Below, piece by piece: positions 23,589-37,600 of a DNA stretch of 64,000 nucleotides (positions within the stretch are counted from its first letter, which is position 1; every line of letters begins with the position of its first letter). This DNA is from Parasponia andersonii. Its lineage: Eukaryota > Streptophyta > Magnoliopsida > Rosales > Cannabaceae. Both the position numbers and the translations under genes were made by a program. The DNA lies in contig JXTB01000184.1 of NCBI GenBank assembly GCA_002914805.1, forward strand, positions 1 through 64,000, read 5' to 3'. The notes under the pieces are model-generated. The model worked only from the letters and a program-made list of their open reading frames with translations. It had not been told where the DNA came from and searched no databases.

Positions 23589-25575
23589 AAAAAGCTGATG
23601 ATGTCTCACCCACTAAAAAAACGAGACTAGTCTCCTTATCTGATCTGGACTGTTAAAAGTCTTAAAGACTAAACGAACGACTATCACTACTATTCTACAA
23701 TATATAAGTGACTATTCACTGACAATGTAGGTTATATAGATATTGGTAAAGGTAATCTATTACTAGTTCTCTCTCATTCATAAAGCTTATGATGATTTTC
23801 TCTCTACCATAAAGGTTTTGAATTTTTTTTTTCTGAAGGAGGAAGAGAAATAGAATAGGAGAATATTTTCAAAGAAAAATTTAGTTAGTGTTTTGGAGTT
23901 GTGGTTTGAAGTGTTGTTCATCTACTCATTTCCCATTTGTTTCGAATGTACTCCTACCCTATGCAAGTTATTTTTTTCGCTAGATGATGCTTAATAATCT
24001 GGGGTTTGAAAATGTGGGTGCCAAAATATCTTAGATTTTTTGCTGCTAGAAAATATTGTAGTTAACTTTTATTTGATTTTAGTCATATTTATTTAGTTAC
24101 TATGTGTGATAGAAAGAATTTTTTAATATTTATGTGGGAACCTTAATTTTTATAGAATGGATGTATGGCATTGAGTACTTTTTTAAAGCTATTAGTAAGA
24201 TATGATTGTGAACATGAATAGAGTTTATGACATGGGTGGTATTCGATCTAATGTACCAACTTTTTATGTAGTGATTTTGAGAAGAGTTAATAGCCTAATA
24301 TGCTATTTAGTATATTATGTACTGTTTTATGAGTTAAAGACCAAATTAGCATGAGCATACCTAAAAAGTAATAAGCTTATAGGCCTTATTTGAAGAGTTT
24401 ATAACCTTTAAGACAAATTGGGGAAAACCATGTTTGTCCATGAGCATCAGCGAAATAATTATGATCTTATATTATGTTGTTATTCTTAAATAAGGTGAGC
24501 ATGTAGGCTATTTGTTGATGGTTATCAATTATTTTGCATTATCCTATTATGATTTGCAAATTTTAAAAATCATAATTAGTAATCTAGGTCTTATGTGGAT
24601 CCCATATGAAGGTAAGTGTAATCTTAATCCAATAGTAATAGATTGATACGATATGTAGCATTAAATACCTTAAGGTATCCCATAATATTATTCTAGTGCA
24701 ACATATAAATGTGAAAATTCAATAGATTATTATCGTCCTTCATCGATTCATCGTTGTAATAAAATTTGTATTTAAAATCTGTAAGTTAGAAACACTTAAA
24801 ATAAGAGAATTCTATTATGAGAGGGTCAAAATCACTCTTAAAGACTTTTCTTTTTAATCAATAGATAAAAAATGAATGGTTATTAAAAAAATGAGTTTGA
24901 TAGGCTAAGATATATGTGAAAAAAAGAAGGAAAAAACAACCTCAAGAATGAATAAGGAAAAAATGTCACGACTTGAACTATGCTAAATAAACGTCATCAA
25001 TTCTCATCAAACGATGATATGATAACCAAGAAATGGTTGCTCAACCTAGAAAATAATTGAAGTTGGGCATTGCATAAGAAAATCAAAAAGATAAAAAAAA
25101 AATTTGAAAAAAAAAACTAGAAGCTTTCTTAGATCCCATATTAAGTTAGTTAAAATACTAAGAGAATTAGAAGGTGGATTAGATTCTCGTCAAATCAATT
25201 CTGAGGATAGGGTCGTCAGCTCAGCTCTCCCATGAATGAGTCGGACCGGGCCAACTTGCAAACCGACCGGGCCAACTTGGTTTGAATTGCAACTCTAATT
25301 TTAGGTCGTATCATGTCTTGACCAAAATTCACACTCATATTCAATAACATTAAAGAAAAAAAAAAATTGGGGACTATTTCATCCATTTTCCAAATAAATA
25401 GATATATATATATATATATATTTTTTAACTCTTACTCATAGCATGAAAAGTAGAGAAAGAGCGAGACTGTTTGTGAGAGGTCAAGCTGCCTATAACTACC
25501 AAAAAAAGTCTACAATCCCAAAATTCGCCATTGTTAGATCTCCGCGAGCTCGAATCGAATTGTTCGCCTCCTGAA
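23589..25575. other. Intergenic stretch and VPS50 5' flank
   Basis: AT-rich with no recognised gene. A 15-bp direct repeat GACCGGGCCAACTTG occurs at 25244 and 25265. An AT dinucleotide run lies at 25402-25420, about 200 bases before the VPS50 start. The stretch from about 25440 to 25575 probably holds the VPS50 5' UTR. Confidence 0.45.
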
Positions 25576-25614
25576 ATGGGCGTTGCAGTGCTTGATCTCG
25601 GTGCTTCCAGTTGA
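25576..25614 (+). promoter_or_regulatory. Upstream ORF (12 codons) ending one base before the VPS50 start
   Basis: ATG at 25576 opens MGVAVLDLGASS and stops at TGA 25612-25614. The VPS50 ATG is at 25616, in a different frame. Such a close uORF could lower translation or depend on reinitiation. Whether it lies in the transcript depends on the unmapped transcription start. No peptide conservation can be claimed from this sequence. Confidence 0.5.
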
Positions 25615-25615
25615 A

Positions 25616-28600
25616 ATGCAGCCCAATTTGTTCCCGTTCGGTACTGTTTTGGGGAACCCCTTTTTGTTCAATGGCGATTTGAGTGAGGGTTTTGAGAGCT
25701 CTAGGGTTTTCTTTTTGGTCCCATTTTTGTTGTCTCAAGGCGGTGGAATGGATTTATTTAAGGTTGGGGAGAAGATTTTGAGCTCCGTTAGGTCTGCCAG
25801 ATCGCTGGGTCTTCTTCCTTCTGCTTCTGATCACCCTGAGGTATAATTTTCCTAATGTGCCTAATCTTATATATTATTATACTGTTGTTACTCTTTTTCT
25901 TGAATCGGATCAGTTCCCTGTTTGATTTTGATTACTGAAGTTTTGTAGTTTTTTTGTGATCGAACTGTTTCAGGCATCAAATGAAGTTTTTCCATTTGAT
26001 CGTACTTTTATGGTACCTGTTTAAGTAGCCATTAGCTAGAAGCATAAGCTGATTGGAAATGGGCTTAACAATCCTTATTCAAGCTAACACTGTCACTGTG
26101 TCAAGTTAAGTTTATTCTCATGGAAAATGAGCCCAGCCGGGTGTAATTAGCTAACCCATATATCATGTTTCAGCTACCTTAATGTTTGCTTACTTTTGTT
26201 TTTTGCTTTTCTTTTTGGTCCTGGTTTACATGGAGAGCTTTCGGTTTCGTACGGAGAAAGTAAGTAGTTGCTATTGGTTAAGGAGTTAGAATCTGAATCA
26301 ACTAACTGGACTGAGTTACTTAAATTCTTTGAGTGATACTTTCTTCTATGAAATTAGTGTAAAACGATATGCTGAGAAAAAGGTTAGAATGGAACTGTTT
26401 TAGTTTCTCATTTCTTGCATACTACCCCTTGGTCGTTTGTCTATGAGCTGCCCAGTATAATAGGTATGAAAGCACTAGTGAAGTGTAACCTTTTTTATAT
26501 TTTATCGCCCAAGGCATGCCGATATATGATTACTTTAGTCCTTTTCTTACTAGCTTGTTTTACAAAGTCTACTCTCATTAATTTATTGAGGTAGATCCTG
26601 TTATTATTGAGAATCAAGAAAATTTTGCCAAAAAATCATCTGAATATTAATGGTTTTGGCCTGAAATTTTAAGGATGTGTGCCCTCTCTTGGGGATTGGT
26701 TGGAGGGGGACAGTAGAGCTTGTGGACAATTAAACAGGGGAATATTTGCCTTCCTTACTATTATTTTTTCCAATCTTTTATAGTAACATTACTCTGACTT
26801 ATTTATTATGGGGAAAAAAAATTGTGAGCTCTGACACACAGCATTTTCCATATTTAAAATGCCAAAGATTGTTGAGGTCCACCCTGCCTCAAAGTGGTTC
26901 TCACAATTTTTTAAATTGGAAATGTATAGTGTCATTAAATATAGAAAAATATAAGTGTTAATACAAGGAGTATGAGGAGTACAAATATTTCTCATTACAA
27001 TAAATTATGAAGCTCCCTGATTTGTCAACTTGTAAAGAAGCGAATTGTTGAAGAAAAGAAATACTTTATGTCTGATTGAACAATCGTTGAGCTTATTTTT
27101 AGACCAGTAGTCGTATGGTGCTTGTAGATTTAATATTGTAGACAAATATTGATTTCGAAACCAAGCAAGTGTTGTTGCACCTTTTCTCAAAAGGCTGTAA
27201 ATAGGAATTTGTATTATGTCAAGAAAAACATATATTTCAAATCATGTTATGCACACAATCACTTTGTGTGATGCATTTTAATTATTGACTCATTCAGTTT
27301 GAGAGGTGAAACTTAATTCTGGATGTTCTTTTATCTCCTTTTTGTAGGTTCCACAACGAGCTGCAGCTGCTGCTGCTGTTGCCCGTGCCCTTGCAGGTCT
27401 GCCTCCTCATCAAAGATTTAGTCTCTCATCAAGCTCCAAAGAACTAAGCTCCATATATGGTAGCAGACCTCATAGTCAAGTAGTGGCGGAACTAGAAGAA
27501 GACTTTTATGAAGAGGTGCTACTTTCTTAAATCACTCTGACTTTAATATAGGAAAGATTAAGTCGTGTATGCTGTTTCGGTCATGTGATTATACTTATAT
27601 GCATTTGATAGCGATCCTTTTATTTTATATCCATGATATAGTCCATAAACGAGAAAAAGTATGCTTATAGTATGTACCATATGACTTTAAGATAACCCTT
27701 TATGAATTTTAGATAACTAATGTATGGCAATATCTGTTGCAGCCTTTCTTTTTGTAGATTTCTAGCAAAGGTTTACTGCTAATCGTACATTTGAAGCTAT
27801 AAATGTGTTAATGCTGTAATTGTACTGTGAGGGTATGGGGAAAGTAGTTGAATTCTCTCACTATTTTCTCAACACCCAACCCCCCCCCCCCCCCCCTCTC
27901 TTCTCTCCTCTTCTTGGCCCCTGCTCTTGTGTCTCATATATTTCTCTGCCTACTTTCCTTTTTACTCTTCACTTATTATTGATCCTAGAAACAACTTGCG
28001 ACCACTCAGCTTCAAGCATGACAAACGAAACTATTTCCAAGTCGCCACAAGCTTAGCAAAAGAAAGTATTCTTTGTGTTTCCTTGCTTGTTGTTACCTGT
28101 TAGAGTGTTAAATCATTTGATAAGACATCTTCTTTTGCTTTTACTTTTTGTGTGTTTAGATTTCAAATAATTTTTTTTTTAACTAAGATGCTTATATAAA
28201 TATCTAAAAGCAGGAATTTGATCCCATAAGGCATATTTTGGACAATATTCCACCAGAAGAAAATGAGCTAGAGTACTTTGAGAGACAGGTACATTTCAGT
28301 TCCTCTGTTTCCCTTCTAATAATGTAATTAATGCATTTCAAATTCATCATGCCCTTTATTGCTTTTTTACTAACATTGTAATTGAATTATGTATGTCTGT
28401 GGAAGTTAAACTATTATATATGTGTTTGGTATTATGCTTAAACTTGCGACTGGGGTGATTTTCTCTTTGCTTGCCTGAGGACTTGATTATTCAAAGTTTT
28501 TCACCCATGAACCTTGCACAAAGTATGTAAATGCTTCATTGCTTGTAAGTATTGAGGAAGGTAGCATCTGTGTGATGCTTAAGTTAACTTGGAAATGTTT

Positions 28601-31600
28601 GTTATCTAATAGGTTTGTTTAGTTATTTAATACAAAGGAAACTAGTTCCTAATACCATGAACAATATGTTGTTCCTCGTCAAATGCAGAAGTGCCATGTT
28701 TCTTGATCTTTGGGTGATTGTTTTTTGCTCTTATTTGGTTTTCAAGCCTGCCAATAATGATGCCCATAGATTTTGTCAAATACATTTCTGGAGTTAAAAC
28801 ATTATGTTTTATCTGAACCTTTTCCTAGGCCACTTTAAGGTTAGCGCAACTGGATAAAGTAGCAGAACGTTTGTCTCGACAAGTTATGGAGCATCACGAA
28901 GTGATGGGTAAGTCTTTTTACTGAATTTTACTGAAAGTCTGTGAAAGCATTATGTAAAAGTGTAGGCATGCATATTTGTATTTTCTCACATTTTACCAGA
29001 TTATTCTAAAGATATTTTAACCTGAGAATAAGATGCAATACTGTTGATTCATTTTTAAGTTTTACATGGAATTTTTCAAATCCTTGTTGTGCTATTATGG
29101 TATTGTGATGCTAATGTCTCTGGAAAATATATTTATACAATAATGGCTATTTTCTCAAGGTTTTCCAACAAATAATGAAGCCTGCCATATATTGTTATAT
29201 GAACTTGGATACGGAAATTTCTTGTTTAGTGTTAGTCGATCATTTCCTTCAACTCTTCATGCTTCTCTCTGTCATGAAAATTGTTTGGTTATCGATCTCT
29301 CTTTCATGCATGTTCTTTTTTACATTAATTGATTTGTAGCTTTCTTTTTGTTGATTGATAAACTAGATCAGGTTGAGTTTATTATTAATGCTTGTACTTC
29401 TTTATTAAACTAATTTGGTACTATGATAAATTCATAGAAGATTAAATTACGTGACCTGACTGTTTAAAATAAGATGTTGATACTTACTTTTGACCAGTGA
29501 AGGGTATGAATTTGGTAAGGGAAGTAGAGAAAGACTTGAAGGTTGCAAATGTCATTTGCATGGTAAGAGTAGCTTTATCTGTCATCTTTATGTGATGAAC
29601 TTTATAAATTTACTTGCATTGATTGCTTCGCTGGGTGTGTCTCTATTAAAAGTTATGATAACGTTTTTCACAGAATGGAAGAAGGCATCTCAACTCATCT
29701 GTCAATGAGGTTTCTAGAGATCTCATTGTAAATTCCAATTCCAAAAAGAAGCAAGCTCTTCTGGTATATTCCTCTCCCTATATACGGTAGCAGTGACAAA
29801 CCTTCCCTAAACTTTGACTTTATAGTTTTTTCTTTTTCCTAGAAATCATGATTATTTCATGGCATGTCAGTCTTTGTAAGCAGAGTAGTTGTTCCAGAAG
29901 TGTAAGACTTTGATATATTTTATTGCTTCAAATCTTAGGACATAGTTCCTGTTTTAACCGAGCTTCGTCATGCATTGGACATGCAAGCAGCACTTGAATC
30001 ACTTGCTGAGGAAGGCAATTACTGGAAGGTGAGAGTTTGTCTTCTTCAGTTGCATTTTATGGTATTCCAGTCTCAACACACTAGTTCTTTTTTGTGGTTC
30101 ACTATATAGTCTTATTATTTATGCATTTTCTAAAAGTTATTGGGTTAATGCTCGTCATTGCCAGGCTTTCCAAGTCCTATCTGAGTATTTACAACTCTTG
30201 GATAGTTTCTCTGAGCTTTCAGCAGTACAAGAGATGAGTCGTGGAGTAGAGGTGGATGTTAAGTTATTATCGGGAATAGTTTTTAATAATCACATTCAAG
30301 TTCACTGTGGTTCATGTTTTTGCCGCTATATTATTGACAATTTCTACTAAGGCATTGAATTTAAAATTATGTTATTCAAATCCAGAGTTGGCTGGGCAGG
30401 ACTCTTCAAAAGTTGGATTCGCTTTTGTTAGGAGTGTGCCAGGAGTTCAAAGAAGAGGGCTATATTACTGTGAGTATACTGTTGCTGAAGTTAGCCATTA
30501 TTTTCTCAAGGAAGTCCGTGTTTTGGTTGTGAATGTCTTCTTTCACGCATATTTATGTGTAAAGTATCCATATTAAGCTGTGTCATTATCTTGTCGAATA
30601 TTTATGTTTCTTCAAATCTTTGTTAACATATTATTAATACGCTGAACAGGTGGTTGATGCTTATGCACTTATTGGTGATATCTCCGGTCTTGCTGAGAAG
30701 ATACAGAGCTTCTTTATGCAGGAAGTTCTCTCAGAAACCCACTCTGTAGTGAAGAATACTGTGCAGGAGGTGCACTTTACTACCTTTTAGTAGGGGAATT
30801 TGATGCAGTAACTTTAACTTCTTTTTTTTGTTTGATATTTATTGCTCCAATTTTATTTAGCTGGCATCTGTTAATCAATAAAAGATTGGGAGTGATTGGC
30901 CATTTGTGATGCCTGTGCTGCATTCTTAAACAATAAAACCAGCTAGATCAAAAAAGTACAGAGAGCTGGAAAGCAGCACTTGCATACACTTCCCTTTTTT
31001 TTTTTTTTTTGGTTGTTGGTGGTGCGGGAGTAGAAGCCAAAACTAATTTTGATTATAAGATAAAAGGAGTACAAAAGAATGAAAGAGATTTAGCAATCAT
31101 CATAGAAAATATAATTGAGACAACAAACAACAGCTGAAAGAACAAAGCAACAGAATTTTGATTATAAGATAAAAGGAGTACAAAAGAATGAAAGAGATTT
31201 AGCAATCATCATAGAAAATATAATTGAGACAACAAACAACAGCTGAAAGAACAAAGCAACAGACTTCCATGCACCTTTTAACAATGGAAGAACACCTATA
31301 TTCACTCTAATGATTTTGTCAATTAATAGTCTACTTAAAACTTTATGGCACTTATATTTACTCCTTTTCTTATTCTAATTGACCATGCAGGATCAGGAAG
31401 TACATAAACAAAATAATCGGTACATTTTCTTTCTTTTGTATAATTCTTTTTTTCATGCCTCTGATATGCTTCCTCATTTGTTTTTTGGGCTTGCAATATG
31501 TTACCTGATTCTTTTTTTTTTCCCCCCCTCAGACTCACATACAGTGATCTTTGCCTTCGGATACCTGAGTCTAAGTTTAGGCAGTGTTTGTTGAGAACAC

Positions 31601-34600
31601 TAGCTCTCCTTTTTAGGTTGATGTGTTCCTACTATGAAATCATGGGCTTTCAGTTGGAGAATAAGGTAGACTTTAGATCTTGGTATTGTTCACTTCTATT
31701 CTTATTTAGTAATCTTTATACCATTTTAGCCCATTTGGTTGCAGTGGTGGAACGTTAATGGTAATGATAATAGTAATCAAAATTGAATGGAAAAGGAATG
31801 GTAATGTAATTATGTTGTTTGGTCAAAATGGTGGAATCAGTAGCTGAATAGACATTCTTATATTTGGTTAACTGTGAAAAGAAATGAAATTAGCTTTACC
31901 TTTAAGCTTAAAATGAATATTTTAAGTATTTTAAATTACATTTAGCATTCAATTATTTTATTAAATTATTTTACATTTAGCATTATTTTATTTTATTTAT
32001 TAAATTATTTTAAATTTAGCATTATTTTACTTTATTTTATTGTTTTATTAATTAAATGGTTTAATTAAATGATATTTCATTCCACTTTATTCCACCCAAG
32101 ATTGGGTGGAATAGAATTCTGCCATATTTCTTTCTAATGGAAAGGCCTTTCCTATTTGGACTTATAACCAAACAATGGAATTGGGCCATTTTGGAATTGT
32201 TTCTATTCCATTCTTTTCCATTACCCCAACTAAATGGAGCCTTTGTTCTAGATGTTATCTAGTAACTATTTTATGTAATGGTAGGTAGTTCAATGAGATT
32301 TAGTGCCCAACTTTTGTCTAGATAAACTGATATTTCTAATTCGAGGGCCATTTCTCCCCTTACATATGGTCCTTTTCTCATTAGCTGGATGCCTGGACCT
32401 GATTTAACCATTGGTTAATGAAGAATCAGAAACAGAAACTGTTTTGTGTGGTTTTCATTTTCTCAATTCATTTTGCTGAATTTTTTCATCGCAAATTGTA
32501 GCTTATAGAATCATATTGAACAGAATTTTTCACTTGAAGTTGAATGTATTGTCATGTGAATCTATGGTTCATTGTCACATGTAATTTTATTCACTTAAAC
32601 TCTTTATTCTACTTTGAGTGTATTAAATATTCTTTGTCTGTTAAGCTAAAAGTCGTAGCTTATAGAATCATAATTTTGAGATATTCAGATATTGTGGGAT
32701 GCATATGTGAGTTAAAAGCTGCAGTCTCTTTACTTAGTTAAGGATATAACTCCTTTTTCTTGTAAGAGGTTTGTGTTTAAAGCTAAGCATATCTGTTGTA
32801 CTTAATTATGTTAAAATAATTTGATGTCCTAAATTTTTACTGCCTGCAAGTTGTCATTTCATGCTTTTGGATTGCTCAAAGTTGCTTGATTTGATCGTGT
32901 ACTGAATGATTCTTTCATGGTTATTTTCTTTAGAATTGACTGTTTCCTAGCAAGTTCTTCCTTACAATAGAAAATTTACCCAGACAGGGAGCTTCTGTTG
33001 CATCTCAATGAATATCTATGGATTTTTCTTTTCCTTCTGGTTATCTTTTCTACTATGCCCATCGTAAGTTGGAATATCCTCTAGTTATTTCGCCTTGGGA
33101 GGATTTCAATTGAAGAGTTCGAAATCTTCTTTTTGTTGGTGTATCAAGTACTTTTATCATAGCCACTGAAATATCTCCGATGTTTATGTGGCTGCTCTGG
33201 AAATTGAAATGAGATGATACTACACTGACTCAGTGGATGATCCTGGAATCTCTGACAGAGTAAGAGTGTGGTCTGGTATCTCACCTCGATTTGTTTCTTC
33301 TCTCACTACTAAGGGTGAATACTTTACATGACTTTTTTGTGTGGTGAACTTGCCCAGCTTGGTGAGGCAGGTTATCCTAAGTTTTCTCATCTTCTAGTGG
33401 TTGGCAAATGGTGATTTGTTATATACTTGGAAGTCAGTATATATCACCCAGCGTCTCTAGCATTGTCACATCATTATTTGACTTTTTGTGACTCCTTTTT
33501 GTTTATTACCTACATTTCTACTTTGATATGTTATTAACATGTAGGTTTACAGAGATGAATACATATGTTTATCATATGTATAGTCAATGTTACGTGTTTA
33601 TGTTACTTGGTTGAAGTCCTTGTCTCCTCTCTCTCAAAAGTTTTTTTCTTCTTATGACAAAGATACAATGTTTTTGTCTGTGTATTAATGTTTGAAGAAA
33701 ACACCACTTACATTAAATATTTTCTTGGGATGTGAGTGAGAAACCTTTATGCCTTTTTTCCAGGATACAGCCTGTCAAACTTCAAATATTGTGCTAAAGG
33801 AAAGTGATACGTCCATGAAGTCAGGAGGGATTCAGAAAATTGAGTCAGCTTCTGTAAATTCCCCAAGATTTAATGGGTCTCTTGCTGAATCTGTAGATAG
33901 AGCTCCTGGTTCATCTTCTACCATGGAAGCTAAAACAGTCAACTCTTTGCCTGAGGATTCTGGGACTAATACTCCCATACAAATAAGTCCTAATGATATG
34001 GTTTATGATGCTAGGAAGGATGATGGGGCAGCATCAATCAGTGGATCTCCATGGTATCAACTCCGAAAAGATGCTACCGGCTTTGTTTCACAAACTCTTC
34101 AGAGAGGACGCAAGAATCTTTGGCAACTCACGACTAGTCGAATATCAGTCTTGCTTTCTTGTTCTGCAGTTTGTTCTGCTAGTATTCACCAATTTTTGAA
34201 AAATTATGAAGACCTCAATGTCTTCATCTTGGCTGGGGAAGCTTTTTGTGGAGTTGAAGCTGTTGAGTTTAGACAAAAGTTAAAGGTTGTCTGCGATAAT
34301 TATTTCATAGCATTTCACCGGCAGAATATATATGTAAGTTGACTTTGTGGGTTCTTATTCTCTTCATGGTTAGTATCATGCAGCCATTATTACGTTACAT
34401 GTTATATGTTTGATGGTCTCATGATTAGATAGAGAGAGTTCATGGTAAGTCTTATCAGAAAGAGATTTCCTGCGAGATCTTATCAAAAAGAGAGTTCATA
34501 CTAGGGGGACAGGTCATTGAATTTAGCAACAGTCTTAGTGTGTCAGCAAGCATAAACATTGAAGCTTGTAATTTTTCTTAATCTATGGAATTTTCGAAAA

Positions 34601-37600
34601 TATTTATTTGTATATGTGATTCTAAAATTTTGGTGTGTTATCAATAATCTAACCTGCCATGAAATTGATGCCCATTTACAATTGTCGTAGTCTAGTTCAT
34701 TTTTCTTTTCTTTTGAGAAAGAAGAAGCAAAAGGAGTTTATCATCAATAAGAAAGGATTCAAGAAACAAGCACAGGTGTCCTCGAAGAGTACAAAATAAC
34801 TGGTGTGTAGAGAACTGCATATCCAGTTTTGATAACAAGAACACTGAAAAATCTTATCATACACACAGAACCATTTGAACGGGCATTATCAACACTGCAT
34901 ATGAGTTTTTGGGTTGTCCCATTTGTTGTATCTATCTTGTATTAATTTGGTCTACTGGATCTATTCTTTGTTTCTCTCTGCCGAATTGATAACTAAACCA
35001 TTTATTAACATGAATGGCATATTCTAATTTCAGGCACTTAAAATGGTTTTAGAGAGAGAAAATTGGCTTATAATGCCATCAGATACGCTACAAGTAATTA
35101 GTTTTGCTGGGCTTCTTGGTGACGGAGCACCTCTACTTGTTACATCTGATGGAAAGTCCACTCGTGCCAGAGTTCATTTTGACCAGTCTGTGAAATCAGT
35201 AGACACTGGTGCAAAGAAGAGTGGATTTTCTAACTGGCTTAAAAATGGAAACCCATTTTTGATCAAACTAATGCATACTTCTAAAGAAGGTCATTATTCC
35301 AACCAACCTAATGGAGCAGTTTCTAGTGAACTCGATGGGCACTGTAATGACAATCTTTATAATGAAAAGATCTCTCCACGGAATAGTGATGCTAATCAAT
35401 TGAATGGTACTAGTTCAGTTTTAGAAGAAGAGAATGAAGATCTTCTTGCTGACTTCATTGACGAGGATAGTCAACTCCCAAGCCGAATTTCGAAACCTAA
35501 AGTTCGGCGAAGTCATTCTTCAAGTTTGAATGATGATGAGTGTGCAGCCCAAACAGGATCATCTATTTGCCTTCTACGGTGAGATGATACTTAATTTACT
35601 TCAGAGAAAATTCCTCTCTATAGTTCCAGTTCTTGTTTATGGTTGTATTGACTTATATGTACATTTACATTTCAGGTCAATGGATAAGTATGCAAGGCTT
35701 ATGCAGAAGTTAGAAATGGTCAATGTTGAGTTCTTCAAGGTAAGTTCCTACTTCAAAGAAAACCTTTATGGCTTCCATGTACTTTACTCTAATGCATACT
35801 GATAGGTTACAAGCGTCTTTAAATTTTCTGTAAATTTTTTCCTGATTCAGTATATTGTTGCAGGGGATATGCCAATTGTTCGAGCTATTTTTTCATTTTG
35901 TATTTGAAACATTTGGTCAACAGAGCAATAATTCAGGTGGAAAAGGTTCTATTGACTTCACTAACAGTAAGTGATCTTGTATCTTCTTTCTCCATTTTCT
36001 TTTATATACATAATACTGCTCCTTTAGTCTTGCTCAACCTCAGTTTTTACATTCTTTGTGCTTACCGCTTAAACATGAATGTATCTGGAATCCAGCTATT
36101 TTGCAAGGCATACTGAAAAATGTTTTCTTGTTTTTTCCAGATCGACTGAAGACCGCATTATCAAGAATAATACAAGATTGTGACCAATGGATAAAACCCT
36201 CATCCTCTACGCAAACATCTTTGACAGCATCATTTACACATGCAGACATCACTCCAAGTCCTCCCAGTTCAAATTTTGGTCATGCACCAGGAATATCTTT
36301 TGGTCTCAAGGTAGGCAATCTTATTTGTGGTTCCTTGTCTGTTTTTATGTGGATTGAAACCAAATATGTTCCTTATGAATATATGGCTGATTTTTTGTTG
36401 ACTTTTATTTTTCTGATGTAAGCTTGTCCTTTAGAATTTAAAACTACAATTATGGTATTTAGAACAAATGCCCTTCAAATGTGTAGTTCAGTGGTGGTTG
36501 GCATTTTACGACTTATTGATGGCTTATGTTGAAGTTACAATCGGAGGAAGTCTACAGTTAGAGTTTGGTAATTTGTACTTATGCCTCAAACCACTTCATA
36601 AGCAATATGATTTGTGCCTTTAGAAAGAGCTTACTGGTTGTAAGCCATCACTATAATTTCCATTTTTGGAGCTCAAGACTGTCCTTAAGATCAAATTTAA
36701 GCTGATGTTTGGTTCGTGGAATGGAAATAGAATGGCAATGAGAATAGTAATGGAACGGAAGTAGAATAGGAATATGAGTTGTATTCCATTGGTTGGTGAA
36801 AATTGGAATCATTAATGGAATAAGAATCACTTAAATGAAATGGTTATCTCATCATCTCCTTGTACTTTCTTTTTCTCTTTATTAAAATTTCTGTTTCTTA
36901 TCGAAAAGAAAAAAAATGGAAAAGTATTGTATAGATAATAATGCCCTTATCTGAAGACAAGGTCTATACGGAGGATGAGTTATGGGATAAGATAGAGTTC
37001 TGGGTGGCTGTTTGGCTAAAGAGTGCGAAAGACTTTAATAGTTATGCTTTTTCTGATTTGTTAAGAATATGGGAGTTGTTAGGTTAATAGGGGTTCTCTT
37101 GTAGGTTCTTTTCTATGTTCTTGTGAGGATTTGTTGGTTTTCTCACTTTTGTTCATTCTTCTTTGAGTTTTTCTCGTTTCTTATCCAAAAAAAAAATGCC
37201 CTTATTTGAAATCTTATTTATATATATATATATATATATATATTTCAACTATTTGAACTTAGATGATTTAAAAGTTATTTTTCAATCTATTAAAAAAACT
37301 AAACATTTAAATTAACGAATTAATAATCTAATTAAATAGCAAAATAAAATAGACTACAAAAATTTACTTCCAGTTTGGAAAATTATTTTTAAATGCCTGT
37401 AAGTGCCTGAATCTTTTAAACAATAAAAATATACTTGATTCTGTAAAAATCATTATTACTAGTTGTGGACGAAAAGAGATCTAATGAATATTACTATTAA
37501 AATTCTTAAATGAATGTAAGAACTGAAGACCAGTTGATGGAAATGGGTTTCCATTGGAATGAGAATGCCTGTGCCACTTTTTAATTCAAACAGTGGAATG

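Noticed and set aside
34695-34800. Possible L1-tail fragment in VPS50 intron 13
   Set aside because: It resembles other L1 tails (AAAGGAGTTTATCATC) but has no clear poly(A) run or target-site duplication, so it is not listed as an element.
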